Assembly (NCBI RefSeq): GCF_036488675.1 | Contig: NZ_CP133152.1 | Coordinates: 1,054,001-1,118,000, forward strand | DNA from: Sinorhizobium chiapasense | GTDB taxonomy: Bacteria > Pseudomonadota > Alphaproteobacteria > Rhizobiales > Rhizobiaceae | Length of the DNA stretch: 64,000 nucleotides | Reading direction: 5' to 3' | Shown: one piece after another, positions 1 to 8,276 of the stretch | How positions within the stretch are numbered: position 1 is the first letter of the stretch | Layout of the letters: each line of letters starts with the position of its first letter | Program-made: the position numbers and the translations under genes | The notes under the pieces: generated by a model | The model's database searches: none | What the model was told of the DNA's origin: nothing | The model's input: only the letters and a program-made list of their open reading frames with translations

Positions 1-2
1 AC

Positions 3-1415
3 GGCGGTTCCTCACCCGACAGCGGCCGGATCATCGAGGCTGTTCATCACTTGATCGCGGCGCTGCCCGTCTATCGGACCTATGTCAGCGACCGCGGCCC
101 AACCGAGCACGACAGCCGGGTCCTCGACGCGATCGAATCGAAGGCAACGGCCGCCGCACCCGCTGCCGGTGCCGAGATAGCCTTCATTATAGCCGCGCTA
201 AGGTCGAAAAGCAGTTTGGCGGGTGAGGAGTTACAGGCCGGGATCCGGACGCGTTTTCAGCAATTGAGCGGCGCCGTCATGGCCAAGGCGGTCGAGGACA
301 CCTTCTTCTACAGACGGACCGATTACCTTGCCGCAAACGAAGTGGGGGCCGATCCATTCTGGAGGCCGGGGGGCGTCGCCCGCTTTCATCGGATGATGAG
401 GGATCGCGCCCGCGACATGCCAAACGGCCTGTCGGCAACGTCGACGCATGACACCAAGCGCGGTGAGGACGCACGCGCCCGTCTCTATACCATCAGCGAG
501 GCACCGGACGTCTGGGCAGCCTCGTTGGCGCGTTGGCACGACATGAATGCCGAGCGGATCCGCCGCCTCCCAGGCGGCGACGCGCCCGAGGCGTCCGTAG
601 AACAGTTCCTCTACCAGAGCCTGCTTGGCATCTGGCCCATCAAGCCCGCTCTCGATGAAGACGTTCTTTCCGCGCTGCGCGAGCGCCTTGGCGGATTTGC
701 CGTTAAAGCGCTCCGAGAAGCAAAGCTCAGGACGAGCTGGGAGTCTCCGGACGAGCGCTATGAAATGGCGGTGACCGCCTTTCTCTCGGATCTCCTCGAT
801 TTGCAAAACCGAATATTTCTCGAAAACTTCGAGAGAACGGCGAGGCCCTTCATCCAGGCCGGCTTGATCAACAGCCTCTCGCAAACCCTGGTCAAAGTGA
901 CCGCACCGGGAGTTCCGGATATTTATCAAGGCAGCGAGCGTCTCGACTTCAGCCTCGTCGATCCTGATAACCGCCGGCGTTTTTCACCACGACCCTCGCT
1001 CTCCGCCCTTCCGCGCGTGCCGACCGCCGGCAATTTCGAAGACTGCAAGCAAGCGTTGATCGGAACATGCCTCATCTATCGTAAAAACAGGGGCTCGGAC
1101 CTGTTCACGAGAGGCGGCTATCTTCCCTTGCAGCTGCGAGGCCCCGCCTCCCGCAACGCCGCCGCCTTCATGCGCCACACCGAAAACCACTTTTCGATCA
1201 CGGTGGTCCCGCGCCTCATCTTCCGCCATACGGACGGGGACCGGCTGTCCGTTCTTCCGGGCCTCTGGCAGGACACCTGTCTCGTATGGCCCGATGGCCG
1301 CGATCTCATGCGATTGCGGAATCTCGCCACCGACGACGTCGTTGAGCCTCAGCGCCACGTTCCTATCGCGAACCTCCTGCGCGGCTTCGCCGTTGCCTGC
1401 CTCGTTCCGGCGTGA
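3..1415 (+). CDS. treY: Malto-oligosyltrehalose synthase, C-terminal part (5' end outside window)
   Basis: The frame is open from the left edge, so only the last ~470 residues are present. Family: GH13 malto-oligosyltrehalose synthase (EC 5.4.99.15), which isomerises the reducing-end alpha-1,4 bond of maltodextrins to alpha-1,1; TreZ then releases trehalose. Visible TreY hallmarks are TSTHDTKRGEDARAR, GVPDIYQGSE and the FSLVDPDNRR segment near the C terminus. The full protein is normally ~700-900 aa, consistent with truncation by the window edge. A TTG at 51 is internal, not a start. treZ/glgX partners would lie to the left. Cytosolic enzyme of osmoprotectant synthesis. Confidence 0.9.
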   Translation, partial: GGSSPDSGRIIEAVHHLIAALPVYRTYVSDRGPTEHDSRVLDAIESKATAAAPAAGAEIAFIIAALRSKSSLAGEELQAGIRTRFQQLSGAVMAKAVEDTFFYRRTDYLAANEVGADPFWRPGGVARFHRMMRDRARDMPNGLSATSTHDTKRGEDARARLYTISEAPDVWAASLARWHDMNAERIRRLPGGDAPEASVEQFLYQSLLGIWPIKPALDEDVLSALRERLGGFAVKALREAKLRTSWESPDERYEMAVTAFLSDLLDLQNRIFLENFERTARPFIQAGLINSLSQTLVKVTAPGVPDIYQGSERLDFSLVDPDNRRRFSPRPSLSALPRVPTAGNFEDCKQALIGTCLIYRKNRGSDLFTRGGYLPLQLRGPASRNAAAFMRHTENHFSITVVPRLIFRHTDGDRLSVLPGLWQDTCLVWPDGRDLMRLRNLATDDVVEPQRHVPIANLLRGFAVACLVPA

Positions 1416-1430
1416 CCGATCACCGCCACC

Positions 1431-2411
1431 TCAGGGGACCAGTACGATCTTCCCAGTCGTTTGCCGACTCTCGAGCGCCCTGTGCGCATCTGCGGCCCGC
1501 GTGAGCGGAAAGTACCCGCCGTCGATCACCCTGAGCAGCCCCTTTTCAGCCTGATGGAAGAGATCGGCGAGGTCGGTCTTCAAGTCGGCGGCTGTCAGGA
1601 GAGGAAGCAGGGCGAACCCGTGTAGGGACTGGTTTCGCGAGAACATCGCCTCCATTTCGGCCGAACCGAGACCGAACCGGCCCAAGGCGCCGAAAACCAG
1701 TTCGCCGCCGGGTGCGAGGAGATCCAGCGCCGCTTTCGTGAATGGGCCACCGATCAAGTCGTATATGATATCGATGCGCCTACCGTTGAGCGTTTCCTTG
1801 AGGGTCGCTGTCCAATTCGGCAGTGTGTAGTCGACGCCGATGTCGGCGCACAGAGAGCGTACCAAGTCCAGCTTGGCATCCGAGCTTGCCGTCGCCACGA
1901 TCGATCGGGCTCCGGCGCTCTTCGCCAGCTGGATCAGCAGCGAACCGACCCCGCCCGCGGCGGCAGTCATCAGGATCGTCTTTCCTTTCGATGGGCTTTG
2001 CCGGATGAGGTGCAACGCCGTCAGGCCCTGGATCATTAGCGCGGTCGCCGTCTCAAACGGCAAAGCATCCGGAATTGCCACCAACACACCAGCATCGATC
2101 GTAACATACTCGGCGTAACCGCCGGAGCCGCGGCCGAAGGCGAACATGGGAGCAGCGACCCGGTTGCCGATGATGGCGTCGGAAACGCCGGCGCCCACGG
2201 CCTCGACGACACCGGTGACCTCGACACCGGGAATCATCGGCAACTCCGGCGTCACCGCGTAGCGATCCTCTCGCATCAGCACTTCGAAAAAATTGACACC
2301 GATGGCACGTGTGCGAACGAGAACCTCCCCCTCTGCCGGCTTCGGCTTGGGGACATCAATGATTTCAAGCACCTCGGGCGGACCGAAATGGCGGAACTGA
2401 ATCGCTTTCAT
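1431..2411 (-). CDS. Zinc-independent quinone oxidoreductase-like MDR protein
   Basis: A 326-aa medium-chain dehydrogenase/reductase of the quinone oxidoreductase (QOR) type, expected to reduce quinones or alkenals with NADPH. It has the N-terminal GroES-like fold (MKAIQFRHFGPPEVLEI), the nucleotide-binding motif AAAGGVGSLLIQLAKSAG at about residues 145-162, and no structural-zinc cysteine cluster. I start it at the ATG at 2411 because the alignment to the family begins there; the frame stays open another 22 codons with no family similarity. It is divergent from an HxlR regulator, a common arrangement in which the regulator controls the oxidoreductase. Substrate unknown. Confidence 0.85.
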   Translation of the reverse strand: MKAIQFRHFGPPEVLEIIDVPKPKPAEGEVLVRTRAIGVNFFEVLMREDRYAVTPELPMIPGVEVTGVVEAVGAGVSDAIIGNRVAAPMFAFGRGSGGYAEYVTIDAGVLVAIPDALPFETATALMIQGLTALHLIRQSPSKGKTILMTAAAGGVGSLLIQLAKSAGARSIVATASSDAKLDLVRSLCADIGVDYTLPNWTATLKETLNGRRIDIIYDLIGGPFTKAALDLLAPGGELVFGALGRFGLGSAEMEAMFSRNQSLHGFALLPLLTAADLKTDLADLFHQAEKGLLRVIDGGYFPLTRAADAHRALESRQTTGKIVLVP

Positions 2412-2557
2412 GTGCATCTGCCTTGGATCGTGGTGGGTTAGAAGCGATGCAATTCCGGGCGGGAAACCGTTACACACTTTCCTGGAATTGCTCTGACCGC
2501 CATTTAGGTCTACGGTCCATGAGGGATCTACACACTCTTTTGTTCCATACTGACCAG

Positions 2558-2956
2558 ATGGTAACTATGGCCGAGATCATGAAGAAATTGCCGGTTCTGC
2601 CCTCCGAGCGGGCCTTGAAGGTGATCTCCGGGCGCTGGAAGGCCGTCATCCTCTATCACCTGTTCGATGCGCCAAAACGGCTGTCCGAGCTCAAGAGGCT
2701 GGTCCCCGCCGTCAGTCAAAAGGTTCTGATCCAGCAACTCCGCGAGATGGAGGAGCACGGCCTTGTTCATCGGGAGATCTTTCGCGAGGTCCCGCCGCGC
2801 GTGGAATATTCGGCGACAGCACTCGGCCTCAGCCTCGAACCCGTACTGCTTGCGCTCTGCGAGTGGGGCCAGCGCCACGCGGCGGAGTTGAACGAGCTCG
2901 AACGTCTTGCGGATTGCGTCATCAGGCCTCGGCCCGGTGCTGAGAGCACCGGTTGA
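2558..2956 (+). CDS. HxlR-family winged-helix transcriptional regulator
   Basis: About 132 aa, a normal length for HxlR/MarR-like small regulators. Family signatures: ISGRWKAVILYHLF near the N terminus, FDAPKRLSELKRLVPAVSQK in the recognition helix region, and LREMEEHGLVHREIF with PRVEYSATALG in the wing. It is divergent from the quinone oxidoreductase, suggesting local control of that gene, possibly by electrophile or redox sensing as in HypR/YodB; that is inference. Start is uncertain: ATG 2558 fits family length, but ATG 2519 and 2567 are also in frame and none has a clear Shine-Dalgarno sequence. Confidence 0.85.
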   Translation: MVTMAEIMKKLPVLPSERALKVISGRWKAVILYHLFDAPKRLSELKRLVPAVSQKVLIQQLREMEEHGLVHREIFREVPPRVEYSATALGLSLEPVLLALCEWGQRHAAELNELERLADCVIRPRPGAESTG

Positions 2957-2962
2957 CCTGCC

Positions 2963-3826
2963 CTACGCCCTCACCGGCCTTCCCCGTTTGCGCGACGGGG
3001 CATCGCCTTCCGGGTGATCGTGGCTCAGGGCGGCCGTCATGATTTCGGCGGCGGCAAGCGCTGCGATGACGGCCGGCCGCTTGTCCTTGACCGTCGTTCC
3101 GCCGATCGGGCACACGAGCCTGTCGAAAAGTTCCGGACGCTTTATTTCCCGCGAAAGCCAGCTCTTGAACGTGGCCCGCTTGGTCTTCGAGCCGATCATG
3201 CCGACATAGCAGGCATCCTCGCGGCCGAGCGCTTCGGCGGCAATCAGGAAATCCAGCGCATGGTCATGGGTGAGAATGACGAAAGCGCTTCCCGCCGGGG
3301 CATCGCGCACGAGCGCCTCCGGCATCGCCGTGAGGCAGGTCTCGATCCCGGGCACATCGACAGCCGAAAGCTCCTGCTCGCGTGTATCGACGAGAATGGT
3401 TCGAAGCGGCACCAGTGAAAGCGCCATTACGAGCGCGTCGCCGACATGGCCGGCGCCGAAGACGTAAACATGCGGCCGGCGGGCGATCTCGCGGTCGCTG
3501 CGCTCGATCAGTACCGCACGGGTTTCCTTGTCGACCGCCTTGAAGGCGAGCGCCACGCGACCGCCACAGCATTGGCCGATCTCCGGGCCGAGCGGGATCG
3601 TCAGCTCGTGCTCCACGCTCGCTCCCTGGAACAGCTTCCGCGCGTGATCGATCGCCATATATTCCAGCTGGCCGCCGCCGATCGTCGCGAAGGTGCGATC
3701 CTTCGAGACGAGCATCCAGGCATCCGTATCGCGCGGCGTCGAACCGGCCGCGACGGCCACCTCGACGAGAATGCAGGCTGCCTCTCGGTTCAGGAAAGCC
3801 CGGATATCCTCTCTGCTCGCAAGCAT
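2963..3826 (-). CDS. xdhC: Xanthine dehydrogenase accessory protein XdhC
   Basis: A 287-aa XdhC/CoxI-type chaperone that binds molybdenum cofactor, helps form its sulfurated form and inserts it into xanthine dehydrogenase. Motifs: TIGGGQLEYMAIDHARK, GPEIGQCCGGRVALAF with the paired cysteines, the Rossmann segment VFGAGHVGDALVMAL, and YVGMIGSKTKRATFKSWL. The ATG at 3826 begins MLASREDIRAFL, as in the family; the frame is open upstream only as antisense to xdhB. It lies 62 bp downstream of xdhB and is the last gene of the xdh operon. Its C-terminal tail is rich in Arg/Lys. Confidence 0.93.
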   Translation of the reverse strand: MLASREDIRAFLNREAACILVEVAVAAGSTPRDTDAWMLVSKDRTFATIGGGQLEYMAIDHARKLFQGASVEHELTIPLGPEIGQCCGGRVALAFKAVDKETRAVLIERSDREIARRPHVYVFGAGHVGDALVMALSLVPLRTILVDTREQELSAVDVPGIETCLTAMPEALVRDAPAGSAFVILTHDHALDFLIAAEALGREDACYVGMIGSKTKRATFKSWLSREIKRPELFDRLVCPIGGTTVKDKRPAVIAALAAAEIMTAALSHDHPEGDAPSRKRGRPVRA

Positions 3827-3888
3827 ACTCGTGGTTCCTGTTTCCGCGCGTGGTCCGACGCCCGGTCGGCCATGCGCTGCATCAAATG

Positions 3889-6234
3889 CTACCGCGTCGT
3901 CTCCGTTGCTGCGTTCCCGCGCAGACGCTCGATCGCCATCAACACGCGCTCGGGCGTCGCCGGGGCGTCGATGCGCGGCGGAATACGATATTCTGCAACA
4001 CTCGCCGCTGCCATGGATATAGCTTCGAGAACGGAAATGCCCAACATGAAGGGCGGTTCGCCGACCGCCTTGGAGCGGCGGATCGTCTCCTCCCGGTTGA
4101 CCGACCACTCGGCCAGACGCACGTTGAAGATGCGTGGCCTGTCGGAGGCGAGCGGGATCTTGTAGGTGGAAGGCGCATGGGTTCGCAGCCGCCCGTTGGC
4201 GTCCCACCAGAGTTCCTCCGTCGTCAGCCAGCCCATGCCCTGCACGAATGCGCCCTCGACTTGGCCAAGATCGAGCGCCGGGTTGAGCGACCTGCCGACG
4301 TCGTGAATGATGTCGGTGCGATCGACCTGGTATTCGCCGGTCAGCGTGTCGACGCTGACCTCCGAGCAGGATGCCCCATAGGCATAATAGTAGAACGGGC
4401 GTCCCCTGCCCTCGGAGCGGTTCCAGTGGATCTTGGGCGTCTTGTAGAAGCCAGCGGCGGAAAGCTGCACGCGCGCCGTATAGGCCATCTTGATGAACTC
4501 CGGGAACGAGATGCGCTCGCTGCCGATCCTGACCACATTCGGCTCGAAGGCGACATCCGCTTCGCTGACGCCATAGCGTTCCGCCGCAAAGCTGACGAGC
4601 CGCGCCTTGATCTGCTGGGCCGCATTGGCCGCCGCCATGCCGTTCAGATCCGAGCCGGACGACGCCGCCGTCGCCGACGTGTTCGGCACTTTGCCGGTCG
4701 AGGTCGCGGTCACCTTGATCCGGTCGAGATCGACCTGGAACTCGTCGGCCGCGACCTGGGCGACCTTCGTGTAAAGCCCCTGTCCCATCTCGGTACCGCC
4801 ATGGTTCAGGTGGATCGAGCCGTCGGTGTAGACATGGACCAGTGCGCCTGCCTGGTTGTATTCTGTCTTGGTGAAGGAGATGCCGAACTTCACCGGCGTC
4901 AGCGCGATCCCACGCTTGATCACGCGGTTCTCGCGATTGAAGGCGAGAACAGCTTCACGTCGGGCGGCATAGTCCGCCGACGTTTCGAGTTCCTCGATGA
5001 TCCGCCCGATGATGTTGTCTTCCACCGTCTGGTGATAGGGCGTCAGGTTCCGCCCCTCGCCGCCGTAGAAGTTGCGCTTGCGGATCTCGAGCGGATCCTT
5101 GCCGAGCGTGTAAGCGATGTCCTCGATCATCCGCTCGCCGCCGACCATGCCCTGCGGTCCGCCGAAACCGCGGAAGGCGGTGTTCGACACCGTATTGGTT
5201 TTCATCGGCCGCGAGCGCAGCCGGACGTTCGGATAGAAATAGCAATTGTCGGCGTGGAAAAGCGCACGGTCGGTCACAGGCCCCGAGAGGTCCGCCGAGA
5301 AGCCGCAGCGCGCGGCAAAGACGGCATCGACCGCCTCGATCCGGCCGTCCTCGTCAAAGCCGATCTTGTAGTCGACATGGAAGTCGTGACGCTTGCCGGT
5401 CGCCGTCATGTCGTCATCGCGGTCAGGGCGGATCTTGACGGCACGGCGGTACTTTCGCGCCGCCATCGCGGCGACCGCCGCAAAGAGGTTCGCCTGCGTC
5501 TCCTTGCCGCCGAAGCCGCCGCCCATGCGCCGGACATTGACCGTCACCGCGTTGGAGGGAACGCCCAACACCTGGGCGACCATATGCTGCGTCTCGCTCG
5601 GATGCTGGGTCGAGGCGAATACGGTCACCTCGTCGTCCTCGCCAGGGATCGCGAAGGAAATATGGCCTTCCAGGTAGAAGTGGTCCTGGCCGCCGATCCG
5701 CATCTCGCCCTGAATGACATTTCTTGCCTTGGCGAAGCCGGCATTGATGTCGCCGCGTTCGAGCTTCAGCGGATCGATCACCAGCGGATAGTTCGCCGCC
5801 GCCGCCTCCTGAACGTCCGTGACGTGCGGCAGGTCGCGATAGTCGATCTTGGCCTTTGCCGCCGCCCGCCGCGCGGCATCGCGTGACGTGGCGATCACGG
5901 CGAAGATCGGCTGACCGTGGAACTCGACCTTGCCGGTCGCAAAGACCGGATCGTCATGTTTGTGCGCGGGGCTGATATCGTTTTCGCCGGGGATTTCGTC
6001 CGCCGTCAGAATGCCGACGACGCCGGCGCTAGCGCTGACTTCTGCAAAATCGATCGACAGGATTTCCGCGTGCGCCCGGGCGGACAGGCCGATATAGCCG
6101 TGCAACGTCCCGGCAGGCTCGGGAATGTCGTCGATATATTCGGCCGTGCCCGAGACATGCTTGTGGCCCGACTCGTGCTTTTCCTTCTCGTGAACGCCGC
6201 CGCGGATGCGGTCGATGGGCTGCATCACATTCAT
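3889..6234 (-). CDS. xdhB: Xanthine dehydrogenase, molybdopterin-binding large subunit
   Basis: A 781-aa subunit carrying the Mo-cofactor site of xanthine dehydrogenase (EC 1.17.1.4), which oxidises hypoxanthine to xanthine and urate. Signatures: VRRMGGGFGGKETQANL around the cofactor-contacting glycines, NTAFRGFGGPQGMVGGER, GGTEMGQGLYTKVAQ, and the C-terminal GEPPFMLGISV containing the expected catalytic Glu. Length matches bacterial XdhB. The ATG is 13 bp downstream of the xdhA stop and followed by xdhC. A very long open frame on the opposite strand over this gene is its shadow. Confidence 0.95.
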   Translation of the reverse strand: MNVMQPIDRIRGGVHEKEKHESGHKHVSGTAEYIDDIPEPAGTLHGYIGLSARAHAEILSIDFAEVSASAGVVGILTADEIPGENDISPAHKHDDPVFATGKVEFHGQPIFAVIATSRDAARRAAAKAKIDYRDLPHVTDVQEAAAANYPLVIDPLKLERGDINAGFAKARNVIQGEMRIGGQDHFYLEGHISFAIPGEDDEVTVFASTQHPSETQHMVAQVLGVPSNAVTVNVRRMGGGFGGKETQANLFAAVAAMAARKYRRAVKIRPDRDDDMTATGKRHDFHVDYKIGFDEDGRIEAVDAVFAARCGFSADLSGPVTDRALFHADNCYFYPNVRLRSRPMKTNTVSNTAFRGFGGPQGMVGGERMIEDIAYTLGKDPLEIRKRNFYGGEGRNLTPYHQTVEDNIIGRIIEELETSADYAARREAVLAFNRENRVIKRGIALTPVKFGISFTKTEYNQAGALVHVYTDGSIHLNHGGTEMGQGLYTKVAQVAADEFQVDLDRIKVTATSTGKVPNTSATAASSGSDLNGMAAANAAQQIKARLVSFAAERYGVSEADVAFEPNVVRIGSERISFPEFIKMAYTARVQLSAAGFYKTPKIHWNRSEGRGRPFYYYAYGASCSEVSVDTLTGEYQVDRTDIIHDVGRSLNPALDLGQVEGAFVQGMGWLTTEELWWDANGRLRTHAPSTYKIPLASDRPRIFNVRLAEWSVNREETIRRSKAVGEPPFMLGISVLEAISMAAASVAEYRIPPRIDAPATPERVLMAIERLRGNAATETTR

Positions 6235-6247
6235 GGCTCAAACCTCC

Positions 6248-7729
6248 CTATACCGCGACGGCGATGGCGCGATCGAGCCGGACGCGTCCGGCCTCCTGCG
6301 TTTCCAGGTAAAAGCGGCGAAGCAGGTTCTTCGCCACGAGCATTCGGTATTCGGCCGAGGCGCGCCAATCGGTCAAAGGCGTGAAGTCCTCGGAGAAAGC
6401 CGCCACACCGGCTTCAATCGTTGCATCGTTCCAGTCCGCTCCTTTCAGCACCGCCTCTACGTGCGAAGCGCGCTTCGGCGTCCCCGCCATTCCGCCGAAA
6501 GCGATCGTTGCGTCAGCGACCTTGCCCTGATCATCGAGGAATACGCGAAAGGCACCACAAACGGCAGAAATGTCCTCGTCGAGGCGCTTCGTCACCTTGT
6601 AGACGGCAAAGCGGGCTCCTTCGTCGAGGAAGGGAATGCGTACGGTTTCGACAAATTCGCCGGGTTCGCGATCCTGCTTCCCGTATTCGATGAAGAAAGC
6701 CTCGAGCGGCAGGGTCCGACGCCGTGCGCCCTTGCGCAGTGTTACCGATGCGTCAAGTGCGATCAGCGCCGGCGGCGTGTCGCCGATCGGCGAACCATTG
6801 GCGATGTTACCGCCGACCGTACCCATGTTGCGCACCTGCTGCCCGCCGATCCGGTCCCACAGCTCCCGCATTTGCGGGAGGTGTTCCACAATCACCGGAA
6901 AGGCTTCGGTATAGCTGACACCGGCCCCGAGCGTGATGCCGTCGCTATCGACGGAAATCCGGCGCAGTTCTTCGAGATGCGAGATGTGCACCACCGGCGC
7001 TATATCGCGCATGAACTTCGTCACCCAGAGACCGACGTCGGTCGAGCCCGCGACGATCGTCGCCTTGGGGTCGGCTTCGAGGATGGCGGCGAAGTCGTCG
7101 GCGGAGGCCGGCAGCACGAAGCGTTCAGCCTCCTTGCCGATCACGACGCGGCGGCCATCCTGAAGCGCGGCAAGCTGCCTGCCGATATTTTCACGCTCCG
7201 CGACGAGCGGATCCTTTCCGATCTCCCCGATCGATGAAATCGCTTCCGCCGCACGGAAGATCGCGGCGTAGCCGGTGCAACGACAGAGATTGCCCTGCAG
7301 CGCCTTTTCGATCTCCTGAATGCTCGGTTTCGGATTTTCCATCCAGAGGCCATAGAGCGACATGACGAAGCCCGGCGTGCAGAAGCCGCACTGCGAGGCG
7401 TGCGTATCGACCATCGCCTGCTGCACCGGATGAAGCGGACCGTTCGGCTGAGCCAGTGCATCGACGGTAACGACATGGCAGCCATCGAGCGAACCGACAA
7501 AGCGGATGCAGGCATTGATGGATTCGTATTTCAATTGACCGCCAAGAAGTCGGCCGACGAGCACGGTGCAGGCACCGCAGTCGCCCTCGGCGCAACCTTC
7601 CTTCGTCCCGCGCAGGTTGCGGTCGATGCGCAGGAAATCGAGCAGGGTCTGGACCGGCGAGACGTCGGCGAGCTCGACGAGCCGGTCGTTCAGCAGGAAG
7701 CGGATCGTGTTGCGGATTTCTGTCGTCAT
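6248..7729 (-). CDS. xdhA: Xanthine dehydrogenase small subunit (2Fe-2S and FAD domains)
   Basis: A 493-aa electron-transfer subunit. The N terminus has the plant-type ferredoxin cluster GCAEGDCGACTVLVG (residues ~42-56). A second [2Fe-2S] domain follows with CGFCTPGFVMSLYGL and GNLCRCTGYAAIFRA. The FAD domain shows VAGSTDVGLWVTKFMRD and VGGNIANGSPIGDTPPAL, then the CO-dehydrogenase flavoprotein C-terminal domain. It takes electrons from the Mo site in XdhB to NAD. It is between uraH (6-bp gap) and xdhB, supporting a uraH-xdhA-xdhB-xdhC transcript. Confidence 0.95.
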   Translation of the reverse strand: MTTEIRNTIRFLLNDRLVELADVSPVQTLLDFLRIDRNLRGTKEGCAEGDCGACTVLVGRLLGGQLKYESINACIRFVGSLDGCHVVTVDALAQPNGPLHPVQQAMVDTHASQCGFCTPGFVMSLYGLWMENPKPSIQEIEKALQGNLCRCTGYAAIFRAAEAISSIGEIGKDPLVAERENIGRQLAALQDGRRVVIGKEAERFVLPASADDFAAILEADPKATIVAGSTDVGLWVTKFMRDIAPVVHISHLEELRRISVDSDGITLGAGVSYTEAFPVIVEHLPQMRELWDRIGGQQVRNMGTVGGNIANGSPIGDTPPALIALDASVTLRKGARRRTLPLEAFFIEYGKQDREPGEFVETVRIPFLDEGARFAVYKVTKRLDEDISAVCGAFRVFLDDQGKVADATIAFGGMAGTPKRASHVEAVLKGADWNDATIEAGVAAFSEDFTPLTDWRASAEYRMLVAKNLLRRFYLETQEAGRVRLDRAIAVAV

Positions 7730-7735
7730 GGCCGG

Positions 7736-8107
7736 TCAGCTCCCGCGGTAGGTCGAATAGCCATAGGGCGAAAGCAGGAGCGGCACGTGATAGTGCGCCT
7801 GCTGGTCGGCGATCCCGAAGCGGATCGGGATGACGTCGAGAAACGGATTGGCGCCGCGGTCCGCAGCCGGGCCGAGATATTCGCCGGCGTGGAAACGCAG
7901 CTCGTAGGTGCCGCTTTCCATGCGTTCGCCGGCGAGAAGCGGCCGGTCGCAGCGGCCGTCGTCGTTGGTCCGCGCCGAGGCGAGATGCTCCGCCCGCTCG
8001 CCATCGAACCGGTAGAGCTCTATGCGCAGGTTGCTGGCCGGCTTGCCGCTTGCCGTGTCCAGCACGTGGGTCGTCAGGCGCCCGGCGTTTCCACCTTGAG
8101 ATTGCAT
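7736..8107 (-). CDS. uraH: 5-hydroxyisourate hydrolase (transthyretin-like)
   Basis: A 123-aa transthyretin-related protein (EC 3.5.2.17) that hydrolyses 5-hydroxyisourate to OHCU, the step after urate oxidase. It begins with the family N-terminal motif [17 protein letters not shown] and ends with the diagnostic C-terminal [23 protein letters not shown] carries the conserved active-site histidine. First gene of the minus-strand xdh operon, divergent from puuE::uraD, whose UraD domain performs the next reaction. Start ATG 8107 fits the family length; upstream RC sequence GGGGAGGAGCG is a strong ribosome site. Confidence 0.95.
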   Translation of the reverse strand: MQSQGGNAGRLTTHVLDTASGKPASNLRIELYRFDGERAEHLASARTNDDGRCDRPLLAGERMESGTYELRFHAGEYLGPAADRGANPFLDVIPIRFGIADQQAHYHVPLLLSPYGYSTYRGS

Positions 8108-8238
8108 GCGTTTCGCTCCTCCCCAAGTCGACTTTCCACTGCACAGTATCCGGAGGGGCGATGCGCTTGTGTAGCGGCCTCGGCCTTCGAGACTTTCAAA
8201 TTTTTTGAGGGGAATGAGGGAGCGGCTTTCTCGCTACC

Positions 8239-8258
8239 AATTGTCCTGAGAGACAATT
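8239..8258. promoter_or_regulatory. Perfect inverted repeat between uraH and puuE, candidate operator
   Basis: AATTGTC-N6-GACAATT, a perfect 7-bp dyad with a 6-base spacer, lies in the 169-bp divergent promoter region and ends 2 bases before the puuE ribosome site (TGGAGGCG). Position suggests binding of a purine-catabolism regulator that could control both operons. No such regulator gene is adjacent. The assignment is inference from symmetry and position. Confidence 0.5.
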
Positions 8259-8276
8259 TCTGGAGGCGCTTATTTC

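Noticed and set aside
3850..5886. 678-codon open frame on the plus strand across xdhB
   Set aside because: Antisense to a clearly functional xdhB with all catalytic motifs; the frame is Arg/Asp-rich and lacks any domain, an effect of high GC.
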